Assembly: GCF_009909185.1 (NCBI RefSeq)
Contig: NZ_JAAAMV010000001.1
Span: 496,001-560,000 of the forward strand
Length of the DNA: 64,000 bases
From: Paenibacillus glycinis
Lineage (GTDB): Bacteria; Bacillota; Bacilli; Paenibacillales; Paenibacillaceae
Reading direction: 5' to 3'
Positions 52,305-63,632 of this stretch are shown here, piece after piece; the stretch's first letter is position 1, and each line of letters opens with the position of its first letter. The position numbers and the translations under genes are program-made. Below the pieces are notes generated by a model. The model did not search any database and was not told where the DNA came from. It saw nothing but the letters and a program-made list of their open reading frames with translations.

Positions 52305-52952
52305 TTAAACCCCGAAAGCTTGCGGATTCTCGCGCCACGATTGCAGCAGCTCGACGTCGCTCGATTGCACGATGCCGTTCTCGACGGCAACGTCGATGAG
52401 CGCCGAGTAATTCGAAAGCGTCGCGAGCGGGATGCCCTCTTTTGCGAATGCCTCGGTCGCCTGCGGGAATTGATACGTGAAGATCGCCACGACGCCCTGC
52501 ACCTCGCAGCCGGCTTCGCGTACCGCGACCGCCGCTTTCAGCGAGCTGCCGCCGGTCGAGATCAGATCCTCGATCAGCACGATCTTTTGGCCCGGCTCGA
52601 AATGGCCTTCGATCTGATTCGTTTTGCCGTGGCCCTTCGCTTTGTCCCGCACGTACAGCATCGGCAGGTTCAGCTTTTGCGCGACCCAAGCCGCATGCGG
52701 AATGCCGCCCGTCGCGATGCCGGCGACCGCTTGGCAGTCCGGGTATTGCGCGCGGATGATCGTCGCGAAGCCTTCCGCGATCAGGTCGCGAATCGCCGGA
52801 TAGGACATCGTCAGGCGGTTATCGCAATAAATCGGCGATTTCATGCCGGAGGTCCAGGTGAACGGCTCGTTCGGGCGAAGGGCGACCGCGTTGATCTGCA
52901 GCAAGCCCTTGGCGATTTCGGTTGGCAATTGTTCCAGCGTGGATGATGTCAT
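52305..52952 (-). CDS. pyrE: Orotate phosphoribosyltransferase
   Basis: This 215-residue enzyme joins orotate and PRPP to make OMP. It has the PRPP loop IVLIEDLISTGGSSLKA, substrate residues in FTWTSGMKSPIYCDNR, and RDKAKGHGKTNQIEG (the flexible catalytic loop). The start ATG directly follows the pyrF stop TAG. It is the last gene of the operon. Confidence 0.96.
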   Translation of the reverse strand: MTSSTLEQLPTEIAKGLLQINAVALRPNEPFTWTSGMKSPIYCDNRLTMSYPAIRDLIAEGFATIIRAQYPDCQAVAGIATGGIPHAAWVAQKLNLPMLYVRDKAKGHGKTNQIEGHFEPGQKIVLIEDLISTGGSSLKAAVAVREAGCEVQGVVAIFTYQFPQATEAFAKEGIPLATLSNYSALIDVAVENGIVQSSDVELLQSWRENPQAFGV

Positions 52953-53684
52953 CTATACCAGCTCCTCGATTATGGATTCCAAAGCTTGTCTCGGATCGGG
53001 CGCCCCCGTAATCGGACGTCCGATGACCATATAATCCGTTCCTTGCTCCAGTGCTTGGCGGGGCGTCATGATGCGGGACTGGTCGCCGATGTCCGCTCCG
53101 GCCGGGCGAATGCCCGGCGTGATCGTTTGAAACGATGCGCCGCAGGCCGATTTGATCAGCTGCACCTCCTGCGGGGAGGCGACGACGCCGCCCAGGCCCG
53201 CTTCCTGCGCCAGCTTGGCGTAGCGCACGACCGCGTCCGCGACGGAACCGCCGATGCCGATCTCGTCGTTCAGTACCGTTTGGCTCGTGCTGGTCAGCTG
53301 CGTCACGGCAATAACGAGCGGCCGCCGCAGACCGGCATTTCCGCTCAACGCCTGCTCGACGCCTTCCATCGCCGCCCGCATCATGGCCGATCCGCCGGCC
53401 GCGTGCACGTTGAACACGTCGACGCCGAGCTTGGCGATGCTGTTCGCCCCGCCTTTGACCGTGTTCGGGATGTCGTGCATTTTCAGGTCCAGGAACACCT
53501 TGTAGCCGCGCGCCTTCAGATCCGCGACGAAGCCCGGCCCCGCCGCGTAGAACAGCTGCATGCCGACCTTCATGAAACACGGAATGCCCTCCAGGCTTCG
53601 CACCAGCGCTTCCGCCGCGGCGGCATTCGGATAATCGAGCGCGACCATGACGCGTCCCGCCGCTTCTTCCCAGCTTCGCTTCAT
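52953..53684 (-). CDS. pyrF: Orotidine-5'-phosphate decarboxylase
   Basis: This enzyme, about 243 residues, decarboxylates OMP to UMP. The active-site motif is KVFLDLKMHDIPNTVKG, with the Asp-Lys pair; VMVALDYPN and TPGIRPAG are also visible. The start at MKRSWEEAAGRV is chosen because GGGACTGGAG precedes it and the length fits; the frame continues up to 53768 with alternative starts. A 12-bp hairpin lies in the gap after carB. Confidence 0.95.
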   Translation of the reverse strand: MKRSWEEAAGRVMVALDYPNAAAAEALVRSLEGIPCFMKVGMQLFYAAGPGFVADLKARGYKVFLDLKMHDIPNTVKGGANSIAKLGVDVFNVHAAGGSAMMRAAMEGVEQALSGNAGLRRPLVIAVTQLTSTSQTVLNDEIGIGGSVADAVVRYAKLAQEAGLGGVVASPQEVQLIKSACGASFQTITPGIRPAGADIGDQSRIMTPRQALEQGTDYMVIGRPITGAPDPRQALESIIEELV

Positions 53685-53721
53685 CTGCTCCAGTCCCTTC
53701 GTCTTTGTCGGTTTATGCATG

Positions 53722-53751
53722 GCGAAAGCCTGCTTGGGGGCAGGCTTTCGC
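53722..53751 (-). other. Intercistronic hairpin between carB and pyrF
   Basis: GCGAAAGCCTGC (53722-53733) pairs with GCAGGCTTTCGC (53740-53751) without a U tract. It may influence mRNA stability between carB and pyrF. Confidence 0.6.
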
Positions 53752-53786
53752 GGCCGGATAACGGCCATTCGTTTGTTCGCTTGCGA

Positions 53787-56700
53787 TTATTTCTGCGCGA
53801 GTACCGGCATCGGACGCGAGGAGAAATTGATCGTTTGCAGCATGTTGAGCAGCGCCCGAACCGTATCGAGCGAGGTCATGCAGACGACGCCGTTCTCGAC
53901 CGCTTCGCGGCGAATGCGGAAACCGTCGCGTTCCGGCGTCTTGCCTTTCGTCAACGTGTTGACGACGAAGTGCGCTTGTCCGTCGCGGATCAGATCCAGG
54001 ATGTTCGGCGAGCCCTCGCTCAGTTTGTTCACGGTTTTCACGCGCAGGCCCGCTTCTTCCAACGCCGTTGCCGTGCCGCCCGTCGCGATGATGTTGTAGC
54101 CCAGCTCGTAGAAGCCGCGCAAAATCTCGATCGCCTCCGGTTTGTCCTTGTCGGCCACCGTCGCGATGATGGAGCCCGTCGGCGGGATGCGCATCCCCGC
54201 GCCCACGAGGCCCTTGTACAGAGCTTTCGCGTACTGTTGATCGCGCCCCATGACCTCGCCCGTCGATTTCATCTCCGGCGTCAGCGTCGGATCGACGCGG
54301 CGCAGCTTCGCGAAGGAGAAGACCGGTACTTTCACGGACACGAACTCGTCTTCCGGCCACAAGCCCTCGACGTAGCCGAGATCCGCCAGCTTCGTGCCGA
54401 GAATCGCTTGCGTGGCCAGGTTGGCCATCGGGATGTTCGTCACTTTGCTCAGGAACGGCACCGTGCGCGACGAGCGCGGATTGACCTCGATGACGTACAC
54501 TTCGTCCTGGAAGATGACGAATTGGATGTTGACCAGGCCGATGACGTTCAAGCCGCGCGCGATCTTGATCGTGATGTCGACCATTTTCTGCTGCAGCTCG
54601 CGCGAGATCGACTGCGGCGGGTACACCGCGATGGAGTCGCCGGAGTGAACGCCCGCGCGCTCGACATGCTCCATGATGCCCGGGATGAGCACCGTATCGC
54701 CGTCGCAGATCGCGTCGACTTCGGCTTCCTTGCCCAGCATGTAACGGTCGATCAGAACCGGATGCTCCGGATTGATCTTGACCGCTTGCACCATGTAGGT
54801 CAACAGCTCCTCGTCGGAGTAGACGATCTCCATGGCGCGGCCGCCGAGGACGTACGACGGGCGCACCAGCACCGGATAGCCGAGGCCTTGGGCGACGGCG
54901 ACCGCTTCGTCCACGGACGTTACCGTCGAGCCTTGCGGCTGCATCACGTTCAACTCGCGAAGCAGCGCTTCGAATTTCTTGCGATCCTCCGCCGTGTCGA
55001 TGCTCTCCAGGCTCGAGCCCAGGATGCGCACGCCGGCTTTCGTCAGCGGCGCCGCGAGGTTGATCGCCGTCTGGCCGCCGAACTGCACGATGACGCCGAT
55101 CGGCTTCTCCTGCTCGATGACGTTCATGACGTCCTCGAAGAACAGCGGCTCGAAGTACAGGCGGTCGGACGTGCTGAAGTCCGTCGATACGGTCTCCGGG
55201 TTGTTATTGATGATGACCGCTTCGTAGCCGGCCTTCTGAATCGCCCATACGGCATGCACCGTGGAGTAGTCGAACTCGATGCCTTGGCCGATCCGGATCG
55301 GGCCGGAACCGAGCACGAGCACCTTCTGTTTGTCGGACTCCGTCACTTCGTTCTCTACCTCGTAGGTCGAGTAGTAGTACGGCGTCGTCGCTTCGAATTC
55401 GGCGGCGCACGTATCGACCATCTTGTAGACCGGTTTCAACTCCAGCTCCGCGCGGTAGGCGCGGATATCGAACTCGTTCGTGTACGTCGATTGGTTGCCT
55501 TCGCGGCGGATCTCCGCGATGGAACGGTCCGAGAAGCCTTTGCGCTTCGCTTGGTACAGCAGTTCTTTCGACAAGACGGAAGCGCCGCGAAGCTCGGCTT
55601 CGAAGGCGACGATGCCTTCGATCTTATCGAGGAACCACCAATCGATATTCGTCAGGTCTTGGATGTCCTGCAGCTGGTAGCCGCGGCGGAACGCTTCCGC
55701 CACGAGGAACATCCGCTCGTCGTCCGGCTTCTGCAGGCGCAGGCGCAGCGTGTCCTCGTCCAATTCGGACGCGTCCTTCAAGTGAATGCGGTGCGCGCCG
55801 ATCTCGAGCGAGCGGACCGCTTTGTGAATCGACTCCTCGAACGTCCGGCCGATGGCCATGACTTCGCCGGTCGCTTTCATTTGCGTGCCGAGCTTGCGGT
55901 TCGCGTTGATGAATTTATCGAACGGCCAGCGCGGGATCTTGGACACGATGTAATCCAGCGTCGGCTCGAACATGGCGTAGGTTTGGCCCGTTACCGGGTT
56001 GACGATCTCGTCGAGCGTATAGCCGACGGCGATCTTGGCGGCCATCTTGGCGATCGGATAGCCCGTCGCCTTGGAAGCCAGCGCGGACGAACGGCTTACC
56101 CGCGGGTTGACCTCGATGACGTAGTATTGGAAGCTGAACGGGTCGAGCGCGAATTGCACGTTGCAGCCGCCTTCGATGTTCAGCGCGCGGATGATCTTGA
56201 GCGAGGCCGAGCGGAGCATCTGGTACTCGCGGTCGGACAGCGTCTGGCTCGGCGCCACGACGATGGAATCGCCGGTATGTACGCCGACGGGATCGAAGTT
56301 CTCCATGTTGCACACGACGATGCAGTTATCGTTCGCGTCGCGCATGACTTCGTATTCGACTTCCTTCATGCCCGCGATCGATTTCTCGATCAGGCATTGG
56401 CTGATCGGGCTGTACCGGATGCCCGACGCGACGATCTCGCGCAGCTCGGTCTCGTTCGCGCAGATCCCGCCGCCGGTGCCGCCTAGCGTGTAAGCCGGAC
56501 GGACGATGATCGGATAGCCGATCTCATTCGAGAAATCCACCGCGTCTTCGATGGTCGTCACGATGACGCTCTCCGGTACAGGTTGTTCCAGCTCGCGCAT
56601 CAGATCGCGGAACAAGTCCCGGTCCTCCGCTTTCTCGATCGCCGTCAGCTGCGTGCCGAGTAGCTGCACGTTCTCGCGCTCCAGCACGCCCGCGCGCGCC

Positions 56701-57005
56701 AGTTCGACCGCCATGTTGAGGCCGGTTTGTCCGCCGAGGGTAGGCAGCAAGCCGTCCGGACGCTCCTGGCGAATGATTTGGGTGACGAAATCCAGCGTAA
56801 TCGGCTCGATGTATACTTTGTCCGCCATGTTCGTGTCGGTCATGATCGTGGCCGGGTTGCTGTTGATCAGCACGACCTCGTAGCCTTCTTCCTTCAGCGC
56901 TTGGCAAGCCTGCGTGCCGGCGTAGTCGAACTCGGCCGCTTGACCGATGACGATCGGGCCGGAGCCGATCACGAGAATCTTTTTCAGCTTGTTATTTCTG
57001 GGCAT
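53787..57005 (-). CDS. carB: Carbamoyl phosphate synthase, large subunit
   Basis: This 1072-residue synthetase makes carbamoyl phosphate from bicarbonate, ATP and ammonia. It has two homologous ATP-grasp halves: [21 protein letters not shown] at the start, and [21 protein letters not shown] in the second half, plus [19 protein letters not shown]. The C-terminal MGS-like domain is the allosteric site. It overlaps carA by 14 bases (start GGAGAACTGCAAT ATG). Confidence 0.97.
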   Translation of the reverse strand: MPRNNKLKKILVIGSGPIVIGQAAEFDYAGTQACQALKEEGYEVVLINSNPATIMTDTNMADKVYIEPITLDFVTQIIRQERPDGLLPTLGGQTGLNMAVELARAGVLERENVQLLGTQLTAIEKAEDRDLFRDLMRELEQPVPESVIVTTIEDAVDFSNEIGYPIIVRPAYTLGGTGGGICANETELREIVASGIRYSPISQCLIEKSIAGMKEVEYEVMRDANDNCIVVCNMENFDPVGVHTGDSIVVAPSQTLSDREYQMLRSASLKIIRALNIEGGCNVQFALDPFSFQYYVIEVNPRVSRSSALASKATGYPIAKMAAKIAVGYTLDEIVNPVTGQTYAMFEPTLDYIVSKIPRWPFDKFINANRKLGTQMKATGEVMAIGRTFEESIHKAVRSLEIGAHRIHLKDASELDEDTLRLRLQKPDDERMFLVAEAFRRGYQLQDIQDLTNIDWWFLDKIEGIVAFEAELRGASVLSKELLYQAKRKGFSDRSIAEIRREGNQSTYTNEFDIRAYRAELELKPVYKMVDTCAAEFEATTPYYYSTYEVENEVTESDKQKVLVLGSGPIRIGQGIEFDYSTVHAVWAIQKAGYEAVIINNNPETVSTDFSTSDRLYFEPLFFEDVMNVIEQEKPIGVIVQFGGQTAINLAAPLTKAGVRILGSSLESIDTAEDRKKFEALLRELNVMQPQGSTVTSVDEAVAVAQGLGYPVLVRPSYVLGGRAMEIVYSDEELLTYMVQAVKINPEHPVLIDRYMLGKEAEVDAICDGDTVLIPGIMEHVERAGVHSGDSIAVYPPQSISRELQQKMVDITIKIARGLNVIGLVNIQFVIFQDEVYVIEVNPRSSRTVPFLSKVTNIPMANLATQAILGTKLADLGYVEGLWPEDEFVSVKVPVFSFAKLRRVDPTLTPEMKSTGEVMGRDQQYAKALYKGLVGAGMRIPPTGSIIATVADKDKPEAIEILRGFYELGYNIIATGGTATALEEAGLRVKTVNKLSEGSPNILDLIRDGQAHFVVNTLTKGKTPERDGFRIRREAVENGVVCMTSLDTVRALLNMLQTINFSSRPMPVLAQK

Positions 57006-58137
57006 ATTGCAGTTCTCCTCTCAATGATGCCGCCAATTGCGCTTGACGCGGTTTTTGCGGGTTGTTTTGTTTCGTGGTGCGGATCATCTCCAGGAACTGA
57101 TCGAACAGGTAACTGCTATCCAGCGGACCGGGCGCCGCTTCCGGATGGTACTGCACGGAGAAAGCAGGTAATTCCGTATGCTTCAAGCCCTCGATCGTGC
57201 GGTCGTTGTTGTTGATGTGCGTAACCTCGAGCTTCGTGCCCGCCACGGATTCTTCAAGCACCGTGTAGCCGTGATTCTGCGAAGTGATGTAGCAGCGGTT
57301 CGTCGCCAACTCTTTGACGGGATGATTGCCGCCGCGGTGGCCGAATTTCAGCTTTGACGTGTCCGCGCCGCAAGCGAGCGCGAACAGTTGGTGGCCGAGG
57401 CAAATGCCGAAGATCGGATATTCGCCGAGGAGCTCTTGGATCATCTTCACGGCATGCGGCACGTCTTTCGGGTCGCCGGGGCCGTTGGACAGCTGGATGC
57501 CGTCCGGGTTGAGCTTGCGGATTTGCTCCGCCGTCGTGTCCTGCGGCACGACGACGACGTCGCAGCCGCGCTTCGTCAGCTCGCGCAGGATGCCGCTCTT
57601 CGCGCCGTAGTCGACGAGCACGATGCGCTCGCGGTCGCCGGGGCTCGTGAAGATGCTTTTGGTCGACGTACGCGCCACTTGGTCGCGCATCAGCGGCGTC
57701 GCGGACAAGCGCTCCTGCAGCTCTTCCACGCGTTCCGCGCCGGTCGTCAGGATGCCTTTCATCGTGCCGTGGTGGCGCAGGATGCGCGTCAGCATCCGGG
57801 TATCGATATCGCTGATGCCGATAATGCCGTGTTCCTTCAGCAAGCCGTCCAGCGTGTATTGCGCTCTCCAGTTGCTCGGGATCGGCTCGTGGCGGCGCAC
57901 GACGAAGCCGTGGATGAACGGCGCGACCGTCTCGAAATCATCGCGCGTGATGCCGTAGTTGCCGACGAGGGGATAGGTCATGGTCACGATTTGACCGCAG
58001 TAGGACGGATCCGACAGCACCTCTTGGTACCCCGTAATCCCTGTATTAAATACGACCTCGCCGCTGGACTGTCCTTCGGCGCCAAAGCCGAGACCCGTAA
58101 ACAGCGTGCCGTCTTCCAATAACAATCTTGCTTGCAT
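56992..58137 (-). CDS. carA: Carbamoyl phosphate synthase, small subunit
   Basis: This 381-residue glutaminase subunit has a C-terminal class I amidotransferase domain: [16 protein letters not shown] with the nucleophile Cys, and the His-Glu pair in [12 protein letters not shown]. The N-terminal small domain begins [22 protein letters not shown] (cited in part). The start is taken as ATG at 58137 after GGAGTGATACGG; the frame is open to 58158. Confidence 0.96.
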   Translation of the reverse strand: MQARLLLEDGTLFTGLGFGAEGQSSGEVVFNTGITGYQEVLSDPSYCGQIVTMTYPLVGNYGITRDDFETVAPFIHGFVVRRHEPIPSNWRAQYTLDGLLKEHGIIGISDIDTRMLTRILRHHGTMKGILTTGAERVEELQERLSATPLMRDQVARTSTKSIFTSPGDRERIVLVDYGAKSGILRELTKRGCDVVVVPQDTTAEQIRKLNPDGIQLSNGPGDPKDVPHAVKMIQELLGEYPIFGICLGHQLFALACGADTSKLKFGHRGGNHPVKELATNRCYITSQNHGYTVLEESVAGTKLEVTHINNNDRTIEGLKHTELPAFSVQYHPEAAPGPLDSSYLFDQFLEMIRTTKQNNPQKPRQAQLAASLRGELQYAQK

Positions 58138-58174
58138 CCGTATCACTCCTGTTCTCAAGTTGCGTGCTGCTCTC

Positions 58175-59464
58175 TTATTGTTCCGTCCAGACGATCTTGC
58201 CGTTCACGATGGTCGCCGCCGGCCAGCCGTACAGCTTCCAGCCGCCGAATGGCGTATTCTTGCCCTTGGAAGCGAACGAGGCCGGATCGACTTCACGTTC
58301 ATGCTCAAGATCCACGATCGTAATATCCGCAGGAGCGCCTGCTTTCAAACGGCCGCTCGCCAGGCCGAACACGCGGGCCGGGTCCGAGGTCATCCGTCCG
58401 AGCAGGAAGCCGAGCGTCCATTTGCCGGTGCGGACGAAGCGGGTGTACAGGAGCGGGAAGGCCGTCTCGAAGCCGACGATGCCGAACGGCGCAAGCTGCA
58501 TGCCGCGGGCCTTCTCCTCCGCGCTGTGCGGCGCGTGATCCGTCACGATGATGTCGAGCGTGCCGTCTTCCAGTCCTTCGATGACGGCCTGCACGTCGCG
58601 CGGGGTGCGGAGGGGCGGGTTCATTTTCCAATTCGCGTCCATGCCCGGAATGTCTTCGTCCGAGAGGATCAAGTGATGCGGGCACACCTCGGCGGTGACG
58701 TTGATGCCGAACTGCTTCGCATGCCGGATGAGGCGCACCGATTGCTCCGTGCTCACGTGGCAGACGTGATAGTGCACGCCCGTCGCTTCCGCCAGCAGGA
58801 TATCCCGGCCGACGTGGATGGCTTCGGACTCGTTCGGAATGCCCTTCAAGCCGTTCTCCGCGGCGAATTTGCCTTCCGTGACCGCCGCGCCGACGACCAG
58901 CGAGTCGTCCTCGCAGTGCGCGATGACCGGCATGGCCATGGAAGCCGCCAGCTTCATGGCGTCCTTCATCATCTGGGCGTTCTGCACGCCGACGCCGTCG
59001 TCCGTGAAGCCGATCGCGCCCGCCTCTTTCAAGGAAGCGAAATCCGTCAGCTCGCGTCCCAGCTCGTTCTTCGTGATCGCCGCGTACGGGAGCACCTTGA
59101 CGATGCCTGCATCGGCAGCTTTATCGAGGATATAGCGGACCGTATCGGCCGTATCCGTCACCGGGCGCGTGTTCGGCATGCAGGCGATCGTGGTGAATCC
59201 GCCCGCCGCCGCCGAGCGCGTGCCGCTCGCGATGTCCTCTTTGTATTCAAAGCCCGGTTCGCGCAGATGCACGTGCATGTCGATGAATCCCGCGGATACC
59301 AGCTTGCCGTTCGCGTCGATCGTTTCAAAGCCGTTCGTGTCCGGTCGGCCCGAGGAAGCGTCCGCGATCTCCGCGATGATGCCGTCCGCGATGCGAATAT
59401 GCTTCAATTCCGTTTCTCCGGTTTCTTCGTTCCAGACCAACCCGTTCAAGATCCATGCTGCCAT
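58175..59464 (-). CDS. pyrC: Dihydroorotase
   Basis: This 429-residue amidohydrolase closes carbamoyl aspartate. It has the metal motif GFIDMHVHLREPGFEYKED (His-x-His), MTDHAPH-like ITDHAPH near residue 305 (VTDHAPHSAEEK) and CPHHLILSDEDIPG with further His ligands. GAAAGGGG precedes the start. It is third in the operon. Confidence 0.96.
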   Translation of the reverse strand: MAAWILNGLVWNEETGETELKHIRIADGIIAEIADASSGRPDTNGFETIDANGKLVSAGFIDMHVHLREPGFEYKEDIASGTRSAAAGGFTTIACMPNTRPVTDTADTVRYILDKAADAGIVKVLPYAAITKNELGRELTDFASLKEAGAIGFTDDGVGVQNAQMMKDAMKLAASMAMPVIAHCEDDSLVVGAAVTEGKFAAENGLKGIPNESEAIHVGRDILLAEATGVHYHVCHVSTEQSVRLIRHAKQFGINVTAEVCPHHLILSDEDIPGMDANWKMNPPLRTPRDVQAVIEGLEDGTLDIIVTDHAPHSAEEKARGMQLAPFGIVGFETAFPLLYTRFVRTGKWTLGFLLGRMTSDPARVFGLASGRLKAGAPADITIVDLEHEREVDPASFASKGKNTPFGGWKLYGWPAATIVNGKIVWTEQ

Positions 59465-59488
59465 TCTATCGTTGACCCCTTTCGCTCG

Positions 59489-60391
59489 TTAGTTCAGTGC
59501 CCGTTCGATGACGGCCATCCGAATCGGTACGCCGTTCTGCATTTGCGTGAAAATCCGCGATTGGGGATGCTCCACCAGTTCATCGTCGATCTCGACGTTC
59601 CGGTTGATCGGCGCCGGATGCATGATGATCGCATGCGGCGCGATGCGCGAAGCCCGCTCCGTCGTCAACCCGTATTGCTCGCGGTAAGCCTCGGCCGTTC
59701 CCATCATGCCCGCTTCATGGCGCTCCAGCTGCACCCGCAGCAGCATGACGACATCCGCCTTCAGCGCTTCTTCCATCGTCACGAGCGGCGCGCCCAGCTC
59801 GGGCGCGGCCATGCTCGCCGGCGCGCAAAATTGCACGTTCGCGCCGAATTTCTGCAAGGCGTACAGATTCGAGCGCGCGACGCGGCTGTGCAGGATGTCC
59901 CCGATGATGGAGACCGTCAATCCTCGCAGCTCGCCGAATTGCTTGCGCATCGTATAGAGATCGAGCAGCGCCTGCGTAGGATGCTCGTTGTTGCCGTCGC
60001 CGGCGTTAATGAGCGGCACCTTGATCTTGGTCGCCAGGTCGGCGAGCACGCCGTTCGGCTTCAGCCGGATGACGCCGGCGTCGATGCCCATCGATTCCAG
60101 CGTGCGGACCGTATCGTAGATCGATTCGCCCTTCTGCACGCTCGACACGGCGGCCGCGAAGTTCAGCACTTCCGCGCCCAGCCGCTTCTCCGCGACTTCG
60201 AAGGAAAAGCGGGTTCTCGTGCTGTTCTCGAAAAACATATTCGCGATGAACTTGCCTTGCAGCGCCGGCTCGAGCTTATTCGAGCTAGCTTCCCAATACG
60301 CGGCGCGGTCCAAGATCGAGGCGATCTCGTCCATGCCGAGCTCCTTCAGCCCAAGCAAGCTTCGCCGATTCGTCAATGTTGCGGTTATCAT
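59489..60391 (-). CDS. pyrB: Aspartate carbamoyltransferase catalytic subunit
   Basis: This 300-residue transcarbamoylase has the carbamoyl phosphate motif FFENSTRTRFSFEVAEKRLG and VQKGESIYDTVRTLES (the Ser-Lys-like loop), then HPTQALLDLYTM and LLRVQLERH. No regulatory pyrI gene is adjacent, as usual in Bacilli. It is the second gene of the operon. Confidence 0.96.
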   Translation of the reverse strand: MITATLTNRRSLLGLKELGMDEIASILDRAAYWEASSNKLEPALQGKFIANMFFENSTRTRFSFEVAEKRLGAEVLNFAAAVSSVQKGESIYDTVRTLESMGIDAGVIRLKPNGVLADLATKIKVPLINAGDGNNEHPTQALLDLYTMRKQFGELRGLTVSIIGDILHSRVARSNLYALQKFGANVQFCAPASMAAPELGAPLVTMEEALKADVVMLLRVQLERHEAGMMGTAEAYREQYGLTTERASRIAPHAIIMHPAPINRNVEIDDELVEHPQSRIFTQMQNGVPIRMAVIERALN

Positions 60392-60407
60392 ATCGCGCGG
60401 CTCCCCC

Positions 60408-61150
<743 letters not shown>

Positions 61151-61177
61151 TTAAAGGTACTGCTGTTTATCAAAAGA

Positions 61178-61206
61178 ATTATGTCACATTCGACAATTCA
61201 TGTCAA
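61178..61206 (-). promoter_or_regulatory. Promoter of pyr operon
   Basis: Minus-strand TTGACA (complement of 61201-61206), a 17-base spacer and CATAAT (complement of 61178-61183). The -35 is perfect and lies 12 bases from the dapL stop. Confidence 0.85.
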
Positions 61207-61217
61207 TCGACTTTTGA

Positions 61218-62453
61218 CTAAAGGCTCAATTTCGTGATCCGCTCGACCGCTTTTTCGGTATTCTCGCGGCTGCCGAACGCCGTTAAGCGGAAATAGCCTT
61301 GGCCCGCTTGGCCGAAGCCGACGCCGGGCGTACCGACAATATTCGCCTCGGACAGCAATTTGTCGAAGAAGGCCCAGGAATCGAGGCCGTTCGGCGTTTT
61401 GAGCCAGATGTACGGCGCGTTCACGCCGCCGAACACTTCAAGTCCGAGCGAGGCCAAGCCGTCGCGAATGATGCCGGCGTTCGTCATGTAGTAATCGATG
61501 ATGGACGCGATTTGCGCTTTGCCTTCCGGCGTGTAGATCGCCGCTGCGCCACGCTGCGTCACGTAGGATACGCCGTTGAACTTCGTGGTGTGGCGGCGGT
61601 TCCACAGGTCGTTGACGAGAATCACGTTGCCGTCTTCGTCTTTGGCTTTCAGCTCGCGGGGAACCACGGTGTACGCGCAGCGAACGCCCGTGAAGCCTGC
61701 CGTCTTGGAGAAGCTGCGGAATTCGATCGCGACTTCCTTCGCGCCTTCGATCTCGTAGATCGAGCGCGGTACGTCGGCTTCTTGAATGAACGCTTCGTAC
61801 GCGGAATCGTACAGAATGATGCAGTTGTTCGCTTTCGCGAAATCGACCCAACGCTTCAATTCATCCTTCGTCAGCGTCATGCCGGTCGGATTGTTCGGGT
61901 AGCAGAGGTAGATCAGATCCACTTTGCGATCGGGAAGGCTCGGCGTAAAGTCGTTGGATGCGTCGCATTTCAAATACACGATATTCTCGTATTGGTTCGT
62001 TTCCTTGTTGAATTTGCCGGAGCGCCCGGCCATGACGTTCGTGTCGACGTATACGGGGTACACCGGATCTTGCACCGCCACGACCGCGTTTTGGCTGAAG
62101 ATCTCTTGGATGTTGCCGACGTCGCACTTCGAACCGTCGCTGACGAAGACTTCGTTCGTCGCGATGTCGATGCCGCGCGCTTTATAATCGTTCTCGATGA
62201 TCGCGTTGATCAGAAAGTCGTAGCCTTGCTCCGGGCCGTAACCGCGGAACGTCGACGGATTCGCCAGCTCGTCCACGGCGTCGTGCATCGCTTTCGTGAT
62301 GGCGTCGGGCAAACCGCGCGTGACGTCACCGATGCCGAGGCTGATGATTTGGGCATTCGGGTTCTCCTGCGTGAATTTCGTGCGGCGTTTCGCGATTTCG
62401 GAGAACAGGTAGCTGCCTTGAAGCTGCGTATAGTTGTGATTGATTTGCGTCAT
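61218..62453 (-). CDS. dapL: LL-diaminopimelate aminotransferase
   Basis: This 411-residue PLP enzyme converts tetrahydrodipicolinate directly to LL-diaminopimelate for lysine and wall synthesis. It shows [61 protein letters not shown] and the PLP lysine in [15 protein letters not shown]. This single-step route replaces the acetylated route in many Paenibacillaceae. It lies upstream of pyrR but is separately terminated only weakly. Confidence 0.95.
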   Translation of the reverse strand: MTQINHNYTQLQGSYLFSEIAKRRTKFTQENPNAQIISLGIGDVTRGLPDAITKAMHDAVDELANPSTFRGYGPEQGYDFLINAIIENDYKARGIDIATNEVFVSDGSKCDVGNIQEIFSQNAVVAVQDPVYPVYVDTNVMAGRSGKFNKETNQYENIVYLKCDASNDFTPSLPDRKVDLIYLCYPNNPTGMTLTKDELKRWVDFAKANNCIILYDSAYEAFIQEADVPRSIYEIEGAKEVAIEFRSFSKTAGFTGVRCAYTVVPRELKAKDEDGNVILVNDLWNRRHTTKFNGVSYVTQRGAAAIYTPEGKAQIASIIDYYMTNAGIIRDGLASLGLEVFGGVNAPYIWLKTPNGLDSWAFFDKLLSEANIVGTPGVGFGQAGQGYFRLTAFGSRENTEKAVERITKLSL

Positions 62454-62663
62454 TGGCGTTTATCTCACCCTTCGATTCCAAGTTTATAGTTTATCATAAT
62501 CATAGCGTAACGGAAGCGGCCGACCACATAAAGGATTTAGCGAAAAGTTTGCATTATTTCGTGCCTGGATATGGTGACCGAGGCGTGCATTTCCCGACCT
62601 GCGCCTTAATGAGCCGGCGAATGCTGCATTAGCGGTTCTCCGTCGGAGGATGCAACCAATCGC

Positions 62664-63632
62664 CTATCGCTGCCGCAATATCGTAAGCTCGTGCTCCATG
62701 TCCGCCGGAATCGGCGCGCGGAACTCCAAATATTCGCCGGAACGGGGATGGACGAACCCGAGCACCGCCGCATGCAGCGCCTGCCCTTTAAGCCCGATCG
62801 TTTTGTTCCGCCCGTATACGGGATCGCCCGCGAGCGGATGATCGATGTATTTCATATGAACGCGAATCTGGTGCGTCCTTCCGGTCTCCAATTGAAGCTC
62901 GAGCAGCGTGTAATCGCCGAAACGCTCCACGACTTGAAAGTGGGTGACCGCTTCCTTGCTGCCCTTGTGAATGACCGTAAACTGCTTGCGGTCATGCGGG
63001 TCGCGGCCGATGGGCGCGTCGACCGTTCCGTTCTCGTGCGGCATGTTGCCGTGAACGAGCGCCATGTATTTGCGCGTCACGGTATGGGCCTTCAATTGGG
63101 CGGCAAGCGAAGCATGGGTCAAGTCGTTCTTCGCGGCCATGATCAGCCCCGATGTGTCTTTGTCGATGCGATGCACGATGCCCGGCCTCAGCACGCCGTT
63201 AATGCCGGACAGATCCTTGCAATGATGCATCAATGCGTTCACGACGGTTCCCGAATAATGGCCGGGCGCGGGATGAACGACCATGCCTCTCGGCTTGTTG
63301 ACGACGATTACGTCGCTGTCCTCGTAGACGACATCGAGGGGGATATCCTGCGCTTCGATGACCGCTTCTTCGGGCTCAGGCACAATAACCGTGACCACGT
63401 CGGCCACGGTTAGTTTATAATTCGCCTTCGCTTCGCGGTTGTTCACGAGCACGGCTCCGCCCTTGATCCAGTCCTGCACCTGCGTGCGCGACACCGCGCC
63501 GTCTTCCATGCTCTCGGTCACGTATTTGTCGAGCCGTTCGCCGGCGTCCCGGTCCTCGACAGCGAAGACCATCGCCTCTTGCTCGTCATTGAATGAATTG
63601 GTGATTTTCGGATCCTTTTCGTTCTTGTTCAT
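62664..63632 (-). CDS. RluD/RluA-family rRNA pseudouridine synthase
   Basis: This 322-residue enzyme has an N-terminal S4-like domain (ERLDKYVTESM, VSRTQVQDWIKGGAVLVN) and a catalytic domain with HRIDKDTSGLIMAAKN (catalytic Asp), plus TGRTHQIRVHMKYIDHPLAGDP. It isomerises uridines in rRNA. It follows lspA with a 47-base overlap, typical of Firmicutes. The start at MNKNEKDPK is less certain; MVFAVEDRD twenty residues in is an alternative. Confidence 0.9.
   Translation of the reverse strand: MNKNEKDPKITNSFNDEQEAMVFAVEDRDAGERLDKYVTESMEDGAVSRTQVQDWIKGGAVLVNNREAKANYKLTVADVVTVIVPEPEEAVIEAQDIPLDVVYEDSDVIVVNKPRGMVVHPAPGHYSGTVVNALMHHCKDLSGINGVLRPGIVHRIDKDTSGLIMAAKNDLTHASLAAQLKAHTVTRKYMALVHGNMPHENGTVDAPIGRDPHDRKQFTVIHKGSKEAVTHFQVVERFGDYTLLELQLETGRTHQIRVHMKYIDHPLAGDPVYGRNKTIGLKGQALHAAVLGFVHPRSGEYLEFRAPIPADMEHELTILRQR

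Noticed and set aside
52986..56486. Very long plus-strand open frame of about 1166 codons
   Set aside because: It is antisense to carB and pyrF, which are certain; its Arg/His/Asp-rich composition is typical of antisense frames in GC-rich genes.
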